A stretch of DNA of 64,000 bases, taken from positions 124,001 through 188,000 of the forward strand of contig JAXLRH010000003.1 in NCBI GenBank assembly GCA_046331245.1. The letters run 5' to 3'. The position numbers and the translations under genes were made by a program. Below are positions 18,785-27,648 of the stretch, in pieces. The stretch's first letter is position 1. The number at the start of each line of letters is the position of its first letter. Below the pieces are notes generated by a model. The model made no database searches and was not told where the DNA came from. It saw nothing but the letters and a program-made list of their open reading frames with translations. The DNA comes from SSF14 sp046331245. Its GTDB lineage: Bacteria > Actinomycetota > Acidimicrobiia > Acidimicrobiales > Microtrichaceae.

Positions 18785-20293
18785 ATGGCACAGCTTCCCG
18801 ACGACGATCTCGGCGGAGACGCCGAGTTCCAAGCTCGATTCGGCCGCATCGGCCTGACGTTCGACGACGTGCTCCTGATGCCCGCCGAGTCCGACGTGCT
18901 GCCCCACGAGAGCGACACGTCCACCTGGTTCACGCCCGACATCCGGCTGGCGGTCCCCATCGTGTCCGCCGCCATGGACACCGTCACCGAGTCGCGCATG
19001 GCCATCGCGCTGGCCCGCCTCGGTGGCATCGGTGTCGTGCACCGCAACCTGCCCCCCGAGGAGCAGGCCGCCGAGGTCGACCGGGTGAAGCGCTCGGAGT
19101 CGGGCATGATCACCGACCCCGTCACGCTGCAGCCCCACCTGCCGGTGCAGGCGGCGCTGGACCTCATGGAGCGCTTCCACATCTCGGGTGTGCCGATCAC
19201 CGACGAGAAGAACCGCCTCGTCGGCATCCTCACCAACCGCGACCTCCGCTTCGAGACCGACTTCGGTCGCCGCATCGACGAGGTGATGACGTCGGAGGGC
19301 CTGCAGACGGTGCCGGTCGGCACCACCCTCGACGAGGCGCAGGAGGTGTTCCGGCACATCAAGGTCGAGAAGCTGCCCGTCGTCGACGGCGACGGCTTCC
19401 TGCGCGGGCTCATCACCATCAAAGATCTCCAGAAGCGCACCGACTACCCGAAAGCGACGAAGTACGCCGAGGGCCGCCTCCGGGTCGCCGCCGCCGTGGG
19501 CACCGGCACCGACGTGTTCGAGCGTGCGAAGGCGCTCATCGACGCCGGCGTCGACGCGCTCGTCATCGACACCGCGCACGGCCACGCCACCTCGGTCGCG
19601 GCCACCGTGCGGGAGATGCGCAAGATGTGGGACGGTCCGCTCATCGCCGGCAACGTGGCCACCGCCGCAGCCACCGAAGCGCTCATCGACGCCGGGGCCG
19701 ACGCCATCAAGGTGGGCATCGGCCCGGGGTCGATCTGCACGACCCGTGTCGTCGCCGGCATCGGCGTGCCCCAGATCTCCGCGGTGTTCGACTGCGCACG
19801 TGTCGCCTCGAAGCGCGGCCGCACCGTCATCGCCGACGGTGGCATCCAGTTCTCGGGCGACGTCGCGAAGGCGCTGGCCGCCGGCGCCGATTGCGCCATG
19901 TTCGGCTCGCTGCTCGCCGGCACCGACGAGAGCCCGGGCGACACCGTGCTCTACCAGGGCGAGCGCTACAAGACCTACCGCGGCATGGGGTCGCTCGGCG
20001 CGATGAAGGCACGGTCGTTCAGCAAGGACCGCTACTTCCAGGAGCACGTGGTCGACGCCGAGAAGCTCGTGCCCGAGGGCATCGAGGGGCGCGTCGCCTA
20101 TGTCGGCTCGGTCGGCAACATCGTTCACCAGCTCGTCGGTGGCCTCCAGCAGTCGATGGGCTACTGCGGCGCACCGACCATCGAGGCCCTCAAGCAGGCC
20201 GAGTTCATCCGGATGACGGCGGCGGGCCTCCGCGAGGCGCATCCGCACGACATCACGATCACCGAGCAGGCGCCGAACTACCGCAAGTTCTGA
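18785..20293 (+). CDS. guaB: IMP dehydrogenase
   Basis: 502 residues, full length. It oxidises IMP to XMP with NAD+, the committed step to GMP. The barrel opens with LTFDDVLLMPAESDVLP; two CBS domains follow (about 110-225, including HISGVPITDEKNRLVGIL and KLPVVDGDGFLRGLIT). The catalytic Cys lies in the IMP loop GIGPGSICTTR; GMGSLGAM is the mobile region next to the flap. ATG at 18785. Followed after 2 bases by a nitronate-monooxygenase-like gene. Confidence 0.97.
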   Translation: MAQLPDDDLGGDAEFQARFGRIGLTFDDVLLMPAESDVLPHESDTSTWFTPDIRLAVPIVSAAMDTVTESRMAIALARLGGIGVVHRNLPPEEQAAEVDRVKRSESGMITDPVTLQPHLPVQAALDLMERFHISGVPITDEKNRLVGILTNRDLRFETDFGRRIDEVMTSEGLQTVPVGTTLDEAQEVFRHIKVEKLPVVDGDGFLRGLITIKDLQKRTDYPKATKYAEGRLRVAAAVGTGTDVFERAKALIDAGVDALVIDTAHGHATSVAATVREMRKMWDGPLIAGNVATAAATEALIDAGADAIKVGIGPGSICTTRVVAGIGVPQISAVFDCARVASKRGRTVIADGGIQFSGDVAKALAAGADCAMFGSLLAGTDESPGDTVLYQGERYKTYRGMGSLGAMKARSFSKDRYFQEHVVDAEKLVPEGIEGRVAYVGSVGNIVHQLVGGLQQSMGYCGAPTIEALKQAEFIRMTAAGLREAHPHDITITEQAPNYRKF

Positions 20294-20295
20294 CC

Positions 20296-21240
20296 GTGCG
20301 CCCGTTCGCCGGCAACCGGTTCTGCGCGCTCGCCGGCGTCGACATCCCGGTCGTGCAGGCCCCGATGGGGTGGATCGCCCGGTCGCAGCTCGCGTCGGCG
20401 GTGTCGAACGCGGGAGCGCTCGGCATCATCGAGACCTCGTCGGGCGAGCTCGACGCGGTGCGCGGTGAGATCGAGCGCATGCGAGAGCTCACCGACCGTC
20501 CGTTCGGTGTGAACATCGCCCAGGCGTTCGTGCGGGACCCGTCGATCGTCGACTTCGTGGTGGGCCAGGGCGTCCGGTTCGTCACCACGTCGGCGGGCAA
20601 CCCGATGACGTACACCGCGGCCTTGAAGAATGCCGGCGCCACCGTCTTCCACGTCGTGCCGACGTTGGCGGCGGCGCGGAAGGCGATCGACGCCGGCGTC
20701 GACGGTCTCGTGGTCGAGGGCGGCGAAGGGGGAGGGTTCAAGAACCCCCGGGACGTGGCGACGATGGTGCTCGTGCCGCTCGTACGGGCCCACACCGACC
20801 TCCCGATCGTCGCGGCCGGTGGCATCACCGACGGCGCGTCGATGGCGGCGGCGTTCGCCCTGGGCGCGGACGCGGTTCAGATGGGCACGCGGATGGTGTC
20901 GGCGCTCGAGTCGCCGGTGCACGACAACTGGAAGCAGGCGATCCTGGCCGCCGCCGACACCGGCACGGTCATGCTCAACCGGCGGCACGGCCCGGCGCTG
21001 CGGGCGTTGCGCACCGGTCGCACCGAGGCGCTCGAGTTCTCCGACGACAACGCGATGGCGCAGTTCGGGAACCCCACCGATCTCTACTTCGGGGGCGACA
21101 TGGAGGCGGCGATCCCGCTGTCGGGCCAGGTGGCGGCCCGCATCGAGGAGATCCTGCCGGTGGCCGACATCGTGCGCGACACGGTCGCCGGCTTCGTGGC
21201 CACGATCGAGCGGCTCAGCGCCTCGGCCGCGGACGTGTGA
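20296..21240 (+). CDS. Nitronate monooxygenase / NPD-type FMN flavoprotein
   Basis: 314-residue TIM-barrel flavoprotein of the 2-nitropropane dioxygenase / enoyl-ACP reductase II superfamily. Markers: IPVVQAPMGWIA at the N-terminus, VVEGGEGGGF (about 139-148) for FMN phosphate binding, and IVAAGGITDG then GADAVQMGTR. Usual reactions are flavin-dependent oxidation of nitronates or reduction of enoyl-ACP; the substrate here is not assignable. GTG at 20296 only 2 bases after guaB, so likely co-transcribed. Its end overlaps hrpB (convergent) by 26 bases. Confidence 0.87.
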   Translation: MRPFAGNRFCALAGVDIPVVQAPMGWIARSQLASAVSNAGALGIIETSSGELDAVRGEIERMRELTDRPFGVNIAQAFVRDPSIVDFVVGQGVRFVTTSAGNPMTYTAALKNAGATVFHVVPTLAAARKAIDAGVDGLVVEGGEGGGFKNPRDVATMVLVPLVRAHTDLPIVAAGGITDGASMAAAFALGADAVQMGTRMVSALESPVHDNWKQAILAAADTGTVMLNRRHGPALRALRTGRTEALEFSDDNAMAQFGNPTDLYFGGDMEAAIPLSGQVAARIEEILPVADIVRDTVAGFVATIERLSASAADV

Positions 21241-23662
21241 CCGTCGCCGTCGGCACGGCGGCCGTCGGGTCGTCGGGCCACGGGTGCTTGGGATAGCGAC
21301 CGCGCATCTCGCCCTTCACCTGCGTGTACGCACCGGCCCAGAACGACGCGAGGTCCTGTGTGACCTGGAGTGGCCGGCCGGCGGGGGACAGGAGGTGCAG
21401 GGTCACGGGGACTCGTCCGCCGCCGACCGTGGGCGAGGCGGGCGCGCCGAACATCTCCTGCAACTTCACTCGCACGAACGGCCCGTCGGGGCCGTACTCG
21501 ATGCGGTGACGACGGCCCGACGGCACGTCGAGGTGCGTCGGCGCCAGGGCGTCGACGGTGGCACGATGAGCCCCGAGCAACCCGGCCAGCACGTCCCCGA
21601 CCGCAACGGAGCGAAGATCGACGCGGGCGCCGGTGGGCAGGTGGGCGCCGAGCCAGTCGCCCGCGGTCGCTGCGAGGCGGGCGTCGGACAGGTCGGGCAC
21701 GCGCTCGTCGACGAGGCGGGCGGCGGCGACGCGCTGCTGCAGCTCCCTGGCGCCGTCGGTCCACCCCAGGAGGCCGGCGCCTCGCTCGACCAAGAGCGCC
21801 GCGGCGGCGGCGACGACCTCGACGCGGTCGGGCTCGGCGTCGGTCGCTCGCAGCACGATGGCACCGATCGCCTCGACGGTGCGGGCGGTGAGCACGCCCG
21901 AACGGTCGGCCGTGAGCTCGGCGCGACGCGCGCGGTGCGCGTCGACGAACCCGTCGAGCGCGCTGCCGCTCAGCGGAGCGCCCGACACCACACGTTGGTC
22001 GCCGCGGTCGACGCGATCGAGCTCGGCGATCGCCAGCCAGTCGCTGCCGGCGAGTGGCGACTCGGCCGGCACCACGACACCAACTCCCGACACCGTGAGG
22101 TAGCGATGCCGTTCCCCGTCGCGTCGGCGTGCGACCCACTCGGGGAACGCGGCGGCGACGAGCGCGCCCACACGGAGGTCCGGGTCGTCGCCGCCGGCAT
22201 CGTCACGGGCGGCTGCGTGGCTTCCGAGGCGGCGGCGCCACTGCTGCGCGACGCGCTCCGTCTCCCGATCGGGACGTTCGACAGCCCGTCGGAGGTCGCC
22301 TCGGACGCCCGCCTCGATCACCGCCGCGAGCAGCGAGCCGAGCTCGACGTCCTTGCCGGCGTCGAGCATGAGCCGGCCGAGTCGCGGGTGTGCGCCGAGC
22401 TCGCTGATGCGCCGGCCGTCGGCCGTGATCCGACCGTCGTCGCCGACGGCGCCGATCGACCGCAGGGTGGCGGATGCCACCGCCCAACCAGCGGGCGGGG
22501 GCGGGCTCGGCCACGTGAGGCCGGCGGGATCGCCCACACCCCACGCCGCCACGTCGAGCACCAGGGACGCGAGGTCGGCGACGTCGATCTCGGGCTCGGA
22601 CTGGGGCCGGCGTCGGGCGTGCTCGGCCTCGGTCCACATCCGGTAGCAGCGTCCCGGCGCCTGCCGGCCGGCGCGGCCGCGTCGCTGGTCGGCAGCGGAC
22701 TGCGACACGGGCACGGTGACGAGGCCGCTCATCCCGCGGGCCGGATCGAAGCGTGCCGAGCGCTCGAGCCCGGCGTCCACGACCACGCGCACGCCGTCGA
22801 TGGTGAGGCTCGTCTGCGCCACCGATGTCGCCAGGACGACCTTCCGGCGACCGTCCGGTCGGGGTTGCAGCGCAGCCTGGAGCCCGGCGGCGTCGAGGCC
22901 GGCGGTCAACGGCACGGTGTCGACGCCCCGTGCAGCGAGGCGCTCCGCCGTCCATCGGATCTCGCGGCGGCCCGGCAGGAAGACCAGCACGTCGCCCTCC
23001 GGCGAGTCGCGGAGCGCCCGCGTCACGGCATCGGCCACCTCGTCGTCGAGGCGGCGACGGCGATCGAGCCCGAGGTACACCGTGTCGACGGGGTAGGCGA
23101 CGCCCGCGCTCTCGATCACCGGCGCGTCGGTGCCGTCGGCGGCCAGCAGCGCGCGGAGGGCGTCCACGTCGGGCGTGGCCGACATCGCGAGGAGCCGCAG
23201 GTCGGGGCGGAGGCTGCCGGCGACGTCGAGGCACAGCGCGAGCCCGAGATCGGTGTCGAGGCTCCGCTCGTGCACCTCGTCGAAGATCACGAGGCCCACG
23301 TCGTCGAGCGAGGGGTCGGCCTGGACGCGCCGGGTGAGAAGGCGCTCCGTCACCACCTCGATGCGGGTCGCGGGCCCCACCGAGGAGTCGCCACGGGTGC
23401 GGTACCCGACCGTCCGGCCGACCGGCTCGCCCAGCAGCGAGGCCATATAGCCGGCCGCCGCCCGGGCGGCGATGCGGCGGGGCTCGAGCAGGAGGATGCG
23501 GCGGCCGGCCAGCCAGCCGGCTGCTTCGCCGGCGGCCAGCGCCGCCAGCGGGGCCCTCGTCGTCTTGCCCGTCCCCGGCGGCGCCACCAGCACCGCGCGG
23601 CCCGGTCCGGCCAACGCTGCCACCACCTCGGCCAGTGCGGACTCGATGGGCGCGGTGTCCAC
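21215..23662 (-). CDS. hrpB: ATP-dependent helicase HrpB
   Basis: 815-residue DEAH-type helicase. Walker A is APPGTGKTT (about 28-36); the B motif is DEVH in IFDEVHERSLD; SAT is in LLAMSATP. QRRGRAGRQAPG is motif VI. After the helicase core comes the HrpB C-terminal region, ending in the HrpB_C domain with VPVTLHLLSPAGRPLQVTQDL and a KGEMRGRYPKHPWPDDP tail typical of HrpB. Natural substrate unknown in actinobacteria. GTG at 23662 with a TAGCCT box 6 bases upstream. Confidence 0.95.
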   Translation of the reverse strand: MDTAPIESALAEVVAALAGPGRAVLVAPPGTGKTTRAPLAALAAGEAAGWLAGRRILLLEPRRIAARAAAGYMASLLGEPVGRTVGYRTRGDSSVGPATRIEVVTERLLTRRVQADPSLDDVGLVIFDEVHERSLDTDLGLALCLDVAGSLRPDLRLLAMSATPDVDALRALLAADGTDAPVIESAGVAYPVDTVYLGLDRRRRLDDEVADAVTRALRDSPEGDVLVFLPGRREIRWTAERLAARGVDTVPLTAGLDAAGLQAALQPRPDGRRKVVLATSVAQTSLTIDGVRVVVDAGLERSARFDPARGMSGLVTVPVSQSAADQRRGRAGRQAPGRCYRMWTEAEHARRRPQSEPEIDVADLASLVLDVAAWGVGDPAGLTWPSPPPPAGWAVASATLRSIGAVGDDGRITADGRRISELGAHPRLGRLMLDAGKDVELGSLLAAVIEAGVRGDLRRAVERPDRETERVAQQWRRRLGSHAAARDDAGGDDPDLRVGALVAAAFPEWVARRRDGERHRYLTVSGVGVVVPAESPLAGSDWLAIAELDRVDRGDQRVVSGAPLSGSALDGFVDAHRARRAELTADRSGVLTARTVEAIGAIVLRATDAEPDRVEVVAAAAALLVERGAGLLGWTDGARELQQRVAAARLVDERVPDLSDARLAATAGDWLGAHLPTGARVDLRSVAVGDVLAGLLGAHRATVDALAPTHLDVPSGRRHRIEYGPDGPFVRVKLQEMFGAPASPTVGGGRVPVTLHLLSPAGRPLQVTQDLASFWAGAYTQVKGEMRGRYPKHPWPDDPTAAVPTATVTRPRPRR

Positions 23663-23668
23663 CGACGG

Positions 23669-23674
23669 AGGCTA
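23669..23674 (-). promoter_or_regulatory. -10 box TAGCCT for hrpB
   Basis: Minus-strand TAGCCT ends 6 bases before the GTG at 23662, consistent with leaderless expression. Confidence 0.5.
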
Positions 23675-23711
23675 CCGAACGGCCGAACGGGTGCGCGATC
23701 CGGGTGCCACG

Positions 23712-23717
23712 TATGCT
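23712..23717 (+). promoter_or_regulatory. -10 box TATGCT for SnoaL-like gene
   Basis: TATGCT ends 7 bases before the ATG at 23725; same hexamer as in front of guaB. Confidence 0.5.
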
Positions 23718-23724
23718 CTCCGCA

Positions 23725-24231
23725 ATGGCCGACAAAGAATCGTTGCAGTATCTCGTCGCGCTCGAGCACATCAAGCGGCTCAAGTACGCCTACTTCCGGT
23801 GCCTCGACCAGAAGCGCTGGGAGGAGATGGCCGGCCTCTTCACCGTCGACGCCACGGCCGCCTACAGCGGCGGCAAGTACCACTACGCCGGACGTGACGC
23901 GATCGTCGACTTCATGCGCACGAACATGAGTCGCGACGCCTTCCACACCAGCCACCGCGTCCACCACCCCGAGATCGAGCTCGTGAGCGACGACGAGGCC
24001 ACCGCCACCTGGGCGATGGAGGACGTCAACGTCGACAGCGAGTACGACTTCTACCTGACCGGGGCCGGCTTCTACGAGGACCGCTACGTCCGCGACGACG
24101 GCGGGTGGAAGATCGCCCACACCGGGTACAAGCGGACGTTCGAGACGATCATGCCGATGTCCCGCAACGGGATGAGCCTGACGGCGAGCTGGTGGACCAC
24201 CGGCGGGCAGTCATCCCTGGAGGTGCAGTGA
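23725..24231 (+). CDS. SnoaL-like / nuclear transport factor 2 family protein
   Basis: 168-residue cone-shaped alpha+beta barrel of the NTF2/SnoaL type. LKYAYFRCLDQKRWEEMAGLF (about 18-38) is the typical opening helix pair, and FYEDRYVRDDGGWKIAHTGY the closing strands. The family includes dehydratases, isomerases and hydrolases; catalytic residues cannot be assigned. First gene of a plus-strand run; its TGA overlaps the next ATG by one base (TGATG), so it is co-translated with the cupin. Confidence 0.88.
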   Translation: MADKESLQYLVALEHIKRLKYAYFRCLDQKRWEEMAGLFTVDATAAYSGGKYHYAGRDAIVDFMRTNMSRDAFHTSHRVHHPEIELVSDDEATATWAMEDVNVDSEYDFYLTGAGFYEDRYVRDDGGWKIAHTGYKRTFETIMPMSRNGMSLTASWWTTGGQSSLEVQ

Positions 24232-24626
24232 TGAGTTCCGACAACGGCAACGGCCGTGGTCCCGGTACCGACTTCGTGTCGCCGTTGTACGAGGACCGCC
24301 CATGGGGCTCGTACACGGTGCTCGAGGACGCCGACACGCACAAGGTGAAGTCGATCAGCGTCGCCCCCGGGCAGCGGTTGAGCTACCAGCGCCACTCGCA
24401 TCGCTCGGAGCACTGGTTCGTCATCAGCGGTGACGCCACCGTCACGCTCGACGGCGTCGTGTTCATGGTGCCGCCTGGCCACTACGCCGACATCCCCCAG
24501 GGGGTCGCGCACCGTCTCGAGAACAAGGGCGATCAGCCGTTGGTGATCATCGAGGTGCAGTACGGCGACTACTTCGGCGAGGACGACATCATCCGTCTCT
24601 CCGACGACTACGGGCGCGTCGAGTGA
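24231..24626 (+). CDS. Cupin (phosphomannose isomerase type II C-terminal-like)
   Basis: 131-residue single cupin. YEDRPWGSYTVL and VAPGQRLSYQRHSHRSEHWFVI match the C-terminal cupin of mannose-6-phosphate isomerase/GDP-mannose pyrophosphorylase, with the metal ligands His-x-His and Glu in RHSHRSEHW. Members may isomerise mannose-6-phosphate or bind other sugars. Coupled on both sides: TGATG with the SnoaL-like gene and GTGA with the amidohydrolase. The neighbours do not otherwise point to mannose metabolism. Confidence 0.88.
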   Translation: MSSDNGNGRGPGTDFVSPLYEDRPWGSYTVLEDADTHKVKSISVAPGQRLSYQRHSHRSEHWFVISGDATVTLDGVVFMVPPGHYADIPQGVAHRLENKGDQPLVIIEVQYGDYFGEDDIIRLSDDYGRVE

Positions 24627-25855
24627 CCGCCACGCAGAACAGCCCGGCGACGGCGGGCGAGGCAGCCACCATCCCTCGCATCGTCAGCGTGGACGACCAC
24701 GTGGTCGAGCCGCCGCACGTCTGGCAGACGTGGCTCCCCGAGAAGTTCCGTGCCGCGGGCCCCCGCGTGGAGCGACGCGGCATCGGCTCGATGCGGCACG
24801 TGGGCGGGGGAGCGTACGAGCAGACCTTCGATCCGGCCGGCCCGCCGGCGGACTGCTGGGTGTTCGAGGACCTCGTCTACATCCACAAGCGTCACGTCGC
24901 CGCGGTGGGCTACAGCCGCGACGAGATGACGATGACGCCGATGACCTACGACGAGATGCGGCCCGGCTGCTACGAGGTCAAGGCCCGCGTCGAGGACATG
25001 GCGATGAATCACGTCGACAAGTCGCTGTGCTTCCCGACGTTCCCCCGGTTCTGCGGCCAGGCGTTCACCGAGGCCAAGGACCGCGAGCTCGGTCTGGCGT
25101 GCGTGAAGGCGTACAACGACTGGATGATCGAGGAGTGGTGCGGCGAGTCCGGCGGCGCCCTCATCCCGCTGTGCATCGTGCCGCTGTGGGACGCCGAGCT
25201 GGCAGCCGAGGAGGTCCGCCGCAACGCTGCCCGTGGATGCCACGCCGTGTGCTTCAGCGAGATCCCGCCCCACCTCGGCCTGCCGTCGATCCACTCCGGC
25301 TTCTGGGATCCGTTCTTCCAGGCGTGCCAGGACACCGACACCGTGGTGAACATGCACATCGGGTCGTCGAGCCGCATGCCGGCGACGTCGCCCGACGCGC
25401 CGGTCGCCGTGGCCGCGAGCCTCAGCTTCAACAACTCGATGGCGTCGCTGTGCGACTTCCTGTTCTCCGGCGTGCTCGTGAAGTTCCCGACGCTCACGCT
25501 GGCCTACAGCGAGGGCCAGATCGGCTGGCTGCCCTACATCCTCGAGCGCGTCGACGACGTGTGGCGCGAGCACCGGGCGTGGGGCGGCGTGAAGGACCTC
25601 ATCCCCGAGCCGCCGTCCACCTACTACTACCGGCAGGTGTACGGCTGCTTCTTCCGTGACAACCACGGGCTCGAGTCGCTCGAACGGGTCGGCGTCGACA
25701 ACATCACGTTCGAGACGGACTACCCCCACACCGACACCACCTGGCCGAACACCCTCGAGGTGGCGACGGCGATGATGGGTCACCTCCCCGCAGACGTCCA
25801 GTACAAGATCCTCCGCGGCAACGCGATCCGCATGCTGCACCTCGACATCGAATAG
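24623..25855 (+). CDS. Amidohydrolase family protein (amidohydrolase 2)
   Basis: 410-residue TIM-barrel metal hydrolase or decarboxylase of the Amidohydro_2 group. The first metal site is VDDHVVEPP (Asp-x-His), a barrel His is in VNMHIGSS, and the C-terminal Asp in FETDYPHTDTTWPN is the catalytic/metal Asp. Relatives include aminocarboxymuconate-semialdehyde decarboxylase-like enzymes common in aromatic and steroid degraders. GTG start overlaps the cupin stop. Reaction not assigned. Confidence 0.9.
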   Translation: MTATQNSPATAGEAATIPRIVSVDDHVVEPPHVWQTWLPEKFRAAGPRVERRGIGSMRHVGGGAYEQTFDPAGPPADCWVFEDLVYIHKRHVAAVGYSRDEMTMTPMTYDEMRPGCYEVKARVEDMAMNHVDKSLCFPTFPRFCGQAFTEAKDRELGLACVKAYNDWMIEEWCGESGGALIPLCIVPLWDAELAAEEVRRNAARGCHAVCFSEIPPHLGLPSIHSGFWDPFFQACQDTDTVVNMHIGSSSRMPATSPDAPVAVAASLSFNNSMASLCDFLFSGVLVKFPTLTLAYSEGQIGWLPYILERVDDVWREHRAWGGVKDLIPEPPSTYYYRQVYGCFFRDNHGLESLERVGVDNITFETDYPHTDTTWPNTLEVATAMMGHLPADVQYKILRGNAIRMLHLDIE

Positions 25856-25865
25856 AGGGTTCCCC

Positions 25866-26402
25866 GTGCCACGGTTCCACCCCGACGAACTGTTGATCTC
25901 CCGCCCCGACATGGCTGATCCGAACTTCGCCCGCACGGTGGTGTACCTGCTCGAACATGACGAGTCCGGGGCGCTCGGCGTGGTGCTGAACCGGCCGATG
26001 ACGATCCCTGTCGCCGAGCACTTCGAGGCCCTCGTGCCGCTGGTGTCGTACCCGCCGGTGTTCTTCGAGGGCGGTCCCGTGGCCTCGGGGAGCGTCGTCG
26101 CGGTCGGGAGCGCGACGGGCGGCAAGCCGGAACTGGTCGACATCGACGCGCTCGGGGCGAAGGACGCCGTGGTGCCGGACCACCTGCGACTGTTCGCCGG
26201 GTACTCCGGCTGGTCGGCGGGGCAGCTGGACGAGGAGTTGCTGACCGGCTCGTGGATCGTGGCCTCGGCCCGCCGCGACGACCTCGGTGGCGACGACATC
26301 TTCGGCGCCAACCCCGCGGACCTCTGGCGCACGGTGCTCAAGCGGCAGCCGCACCCCGTGTCGCAGATGGCGTTCTATCCCGACGACCTGTTGGTGAACT
26401 GA
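25866..26402 (+). CDS. YqgE/AlgH family protein (UPF0301)
   Basis: 178 residues. LLISRPDMADPNFARTVVYL at the N-terminus and GVVLNRPM are the family signature, as are FFEGGPV and LRLFAGYSGWSAGQLDEEL. Function unsettled; AlgH is linked to alginate regulation in Pseudomonas only. Starts GTG at 25866, 10 bases after the amidohydrolase. Confidence 0.95.
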   Translation: MPRFHPDELLISRPDMADPNFARTVVYLLEHDESGALGVVLNRPMTIPVAEHFEALVPLVSYPPVFFEGGPVASGSVVAVGSATGGKPELVDIDALGAKDAVVPDHLRLFAGYSGWSAGQLDEELLTGSWIVASARRDDLGGDDIFGANPADLWRTVLKRQPHPVSQMAFYPDDLLVN

Positions 26403-26409
26403 CGGCGGC

Positions 26410-27531
26410 ATGCGCGCCGCTCGGCTCCTGACGGCGGCGCTCGTCGTCGCCACCGTGGCGAGTCTGGCCGCGTGCGGCGACACCGGTTCCGACACGGGCA
26501 CCGGCGCCCAGCGCTCGGTCACCCCCGCCGCACCGGTGGCGTTCGACGATGCAGCGCTACGCCCGCCGGGCACGGTGATCGACGGGGCGGTGGTCGTCCA
26601 GGACGGCACCTCGATGGTGGGGCAGCGGTTCCCCACGTTGGAGCCCGACGGTGCGGCCGGATGGTCGGCGCTGCTGCTGGTGACGGGCGATCCGGTGAAG
26701 GTGTGGGACGCGTACGCCTCGGCGCTCGGCCTCGAGGAGGCCGGAGCGGCGGCGAGCTGCGTCGTGTCGGTGGAGCGGGTGATCCCTCCGGAGGGTTCGC
26801 CGCCGAGCTCGGTGGACACCACGACGACCGCGCTGGCCTCGTTCCGGTTCCGTGACGCGACGCAGCGCCTCCTCACCGAGCCACGGCTCCGCGGTGAGAA
26901 CCGTCTCGCCTGCACGGCTGCCGACGCCGGCCTGTCGATGCGGATGGTGGTCGGCGCGCAGCACCGGCCGTGCTGGTCCGCGGAGCAGACGGCGAGGAGC
27001 GGCAAGGGCTGCGACCTGCTCGCCGTGTCGCAGCTGTTCCTCCACTCGTCCGCGAAGGACCAGTACAACGCGGACTACCGCCAACGTGGCATCGACGAGC
27101 TGCTCTACGAACGGGGTGGTGCGAAGGTGGCGCCCACGGGCGCCGTCATCGCGCCGGAGCTCGCGGTGGACGATCTGGGCTCGGGCCTTCCGACGTCGGG
27201 GGAAGCGCTCGACGATTCGCTCGACTCCTTCCTCTCCGGCGAGTTCCTCGTCCCGCCCGGCGGGTCGAGCCTGATCGCCCCGGCCATCCTCATCGAGTGC
27301 AACAGCGGGCTCGTGGCGGTGCTGTCGGTTCCGGGCGACCCGGCGACGGCGATCGGGCGCCTCGACAGCGCGTCGCAGTACGACGATCCCGTCACCACGT
27401 CGGCGGGCGGCACGGCCGGCAACCGTTGGACGGCCGGCACGATCACCACGGCCGGCGGCTACTACATCTACGCCTCGGCGGTGGAGCGCGACGGCCGCAG
27501 CGACCTGCTCGTCACCGAGTGCGGCGACTGA
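26410..27531 (+). CDS. Secreted lipoprotein, unknown function
   Basis: 373 residues with lipoprotein signal MRAARLLTAALVVATVASLAAC (Cys22). The mature part is a mixed alpha/beta domain with several Cys, an Asp/Ser-rich segment, and a C-terminal region (NRWTAGTITTAGGYYIYASA). No family recognised. Starts 8 bases after the YqgE gene. A palindromic repeat follows 30 bases after its stop. Confidence 0.85.
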   Translation: MRAARLLTAALVVATVASLAACGDTGSDTGTGAQRSVTPAAPVAFDDAALRPPGTVIDGAVVVQDGTSMVGQRFPTLEPDGAAGWSALLLVTGDPVKVWDAYASALGLEEAGAAASCVVSVERVIPPEGSPPSSVDTTTTALASFRFRDATQRLLTEPRLRGENRLACTAADAGLSMRMVVGAQHRPCWSAEQTARSGKGCDLLAVSQLFLHSSAKDQYNADYRQRGIDELLYERGGAKVAPTGAVIAPELAVDDLGSGLPTSGEALDDSLDSFLSGEFLVPPGGSSLIAPAILIECNSGLVAVLSVPGDPATAIGRLDSASQYDDPVTTSAGGTAGNRWTAGTITTAGGYYIYASAVERDGRSDLLVTECGD

Positions 27532-27560
27532 GCCGACGACCCACGCCGCGCCTCCCGCAC

Positions 27561-27609
27561 GTTTCGGGGTTCGTTGTGTGCACCCCCCGCGCACAACGAA
27601 CCCCATAAC
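27561..27609. repeat. 49-base palindromic repeat, copy 2 (inverted orientation)
   Basis: Left arm 27561-27578 and right arm 27592-27609; the right arm ends CATAAC rather than CRAAAC. The 13-base spacer is the reverse complement of that in copies 1 and 3 apart from one base, so the unit lies in the opposite direction. It occupies the gap between convergent genes and could also act as a bidirectional terminator. Confidence 0.92.
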
Positions 27610-27648
27610 TGGAGGGGAGGCCGAACCTCGGCGGAGCGACCGAGACCA

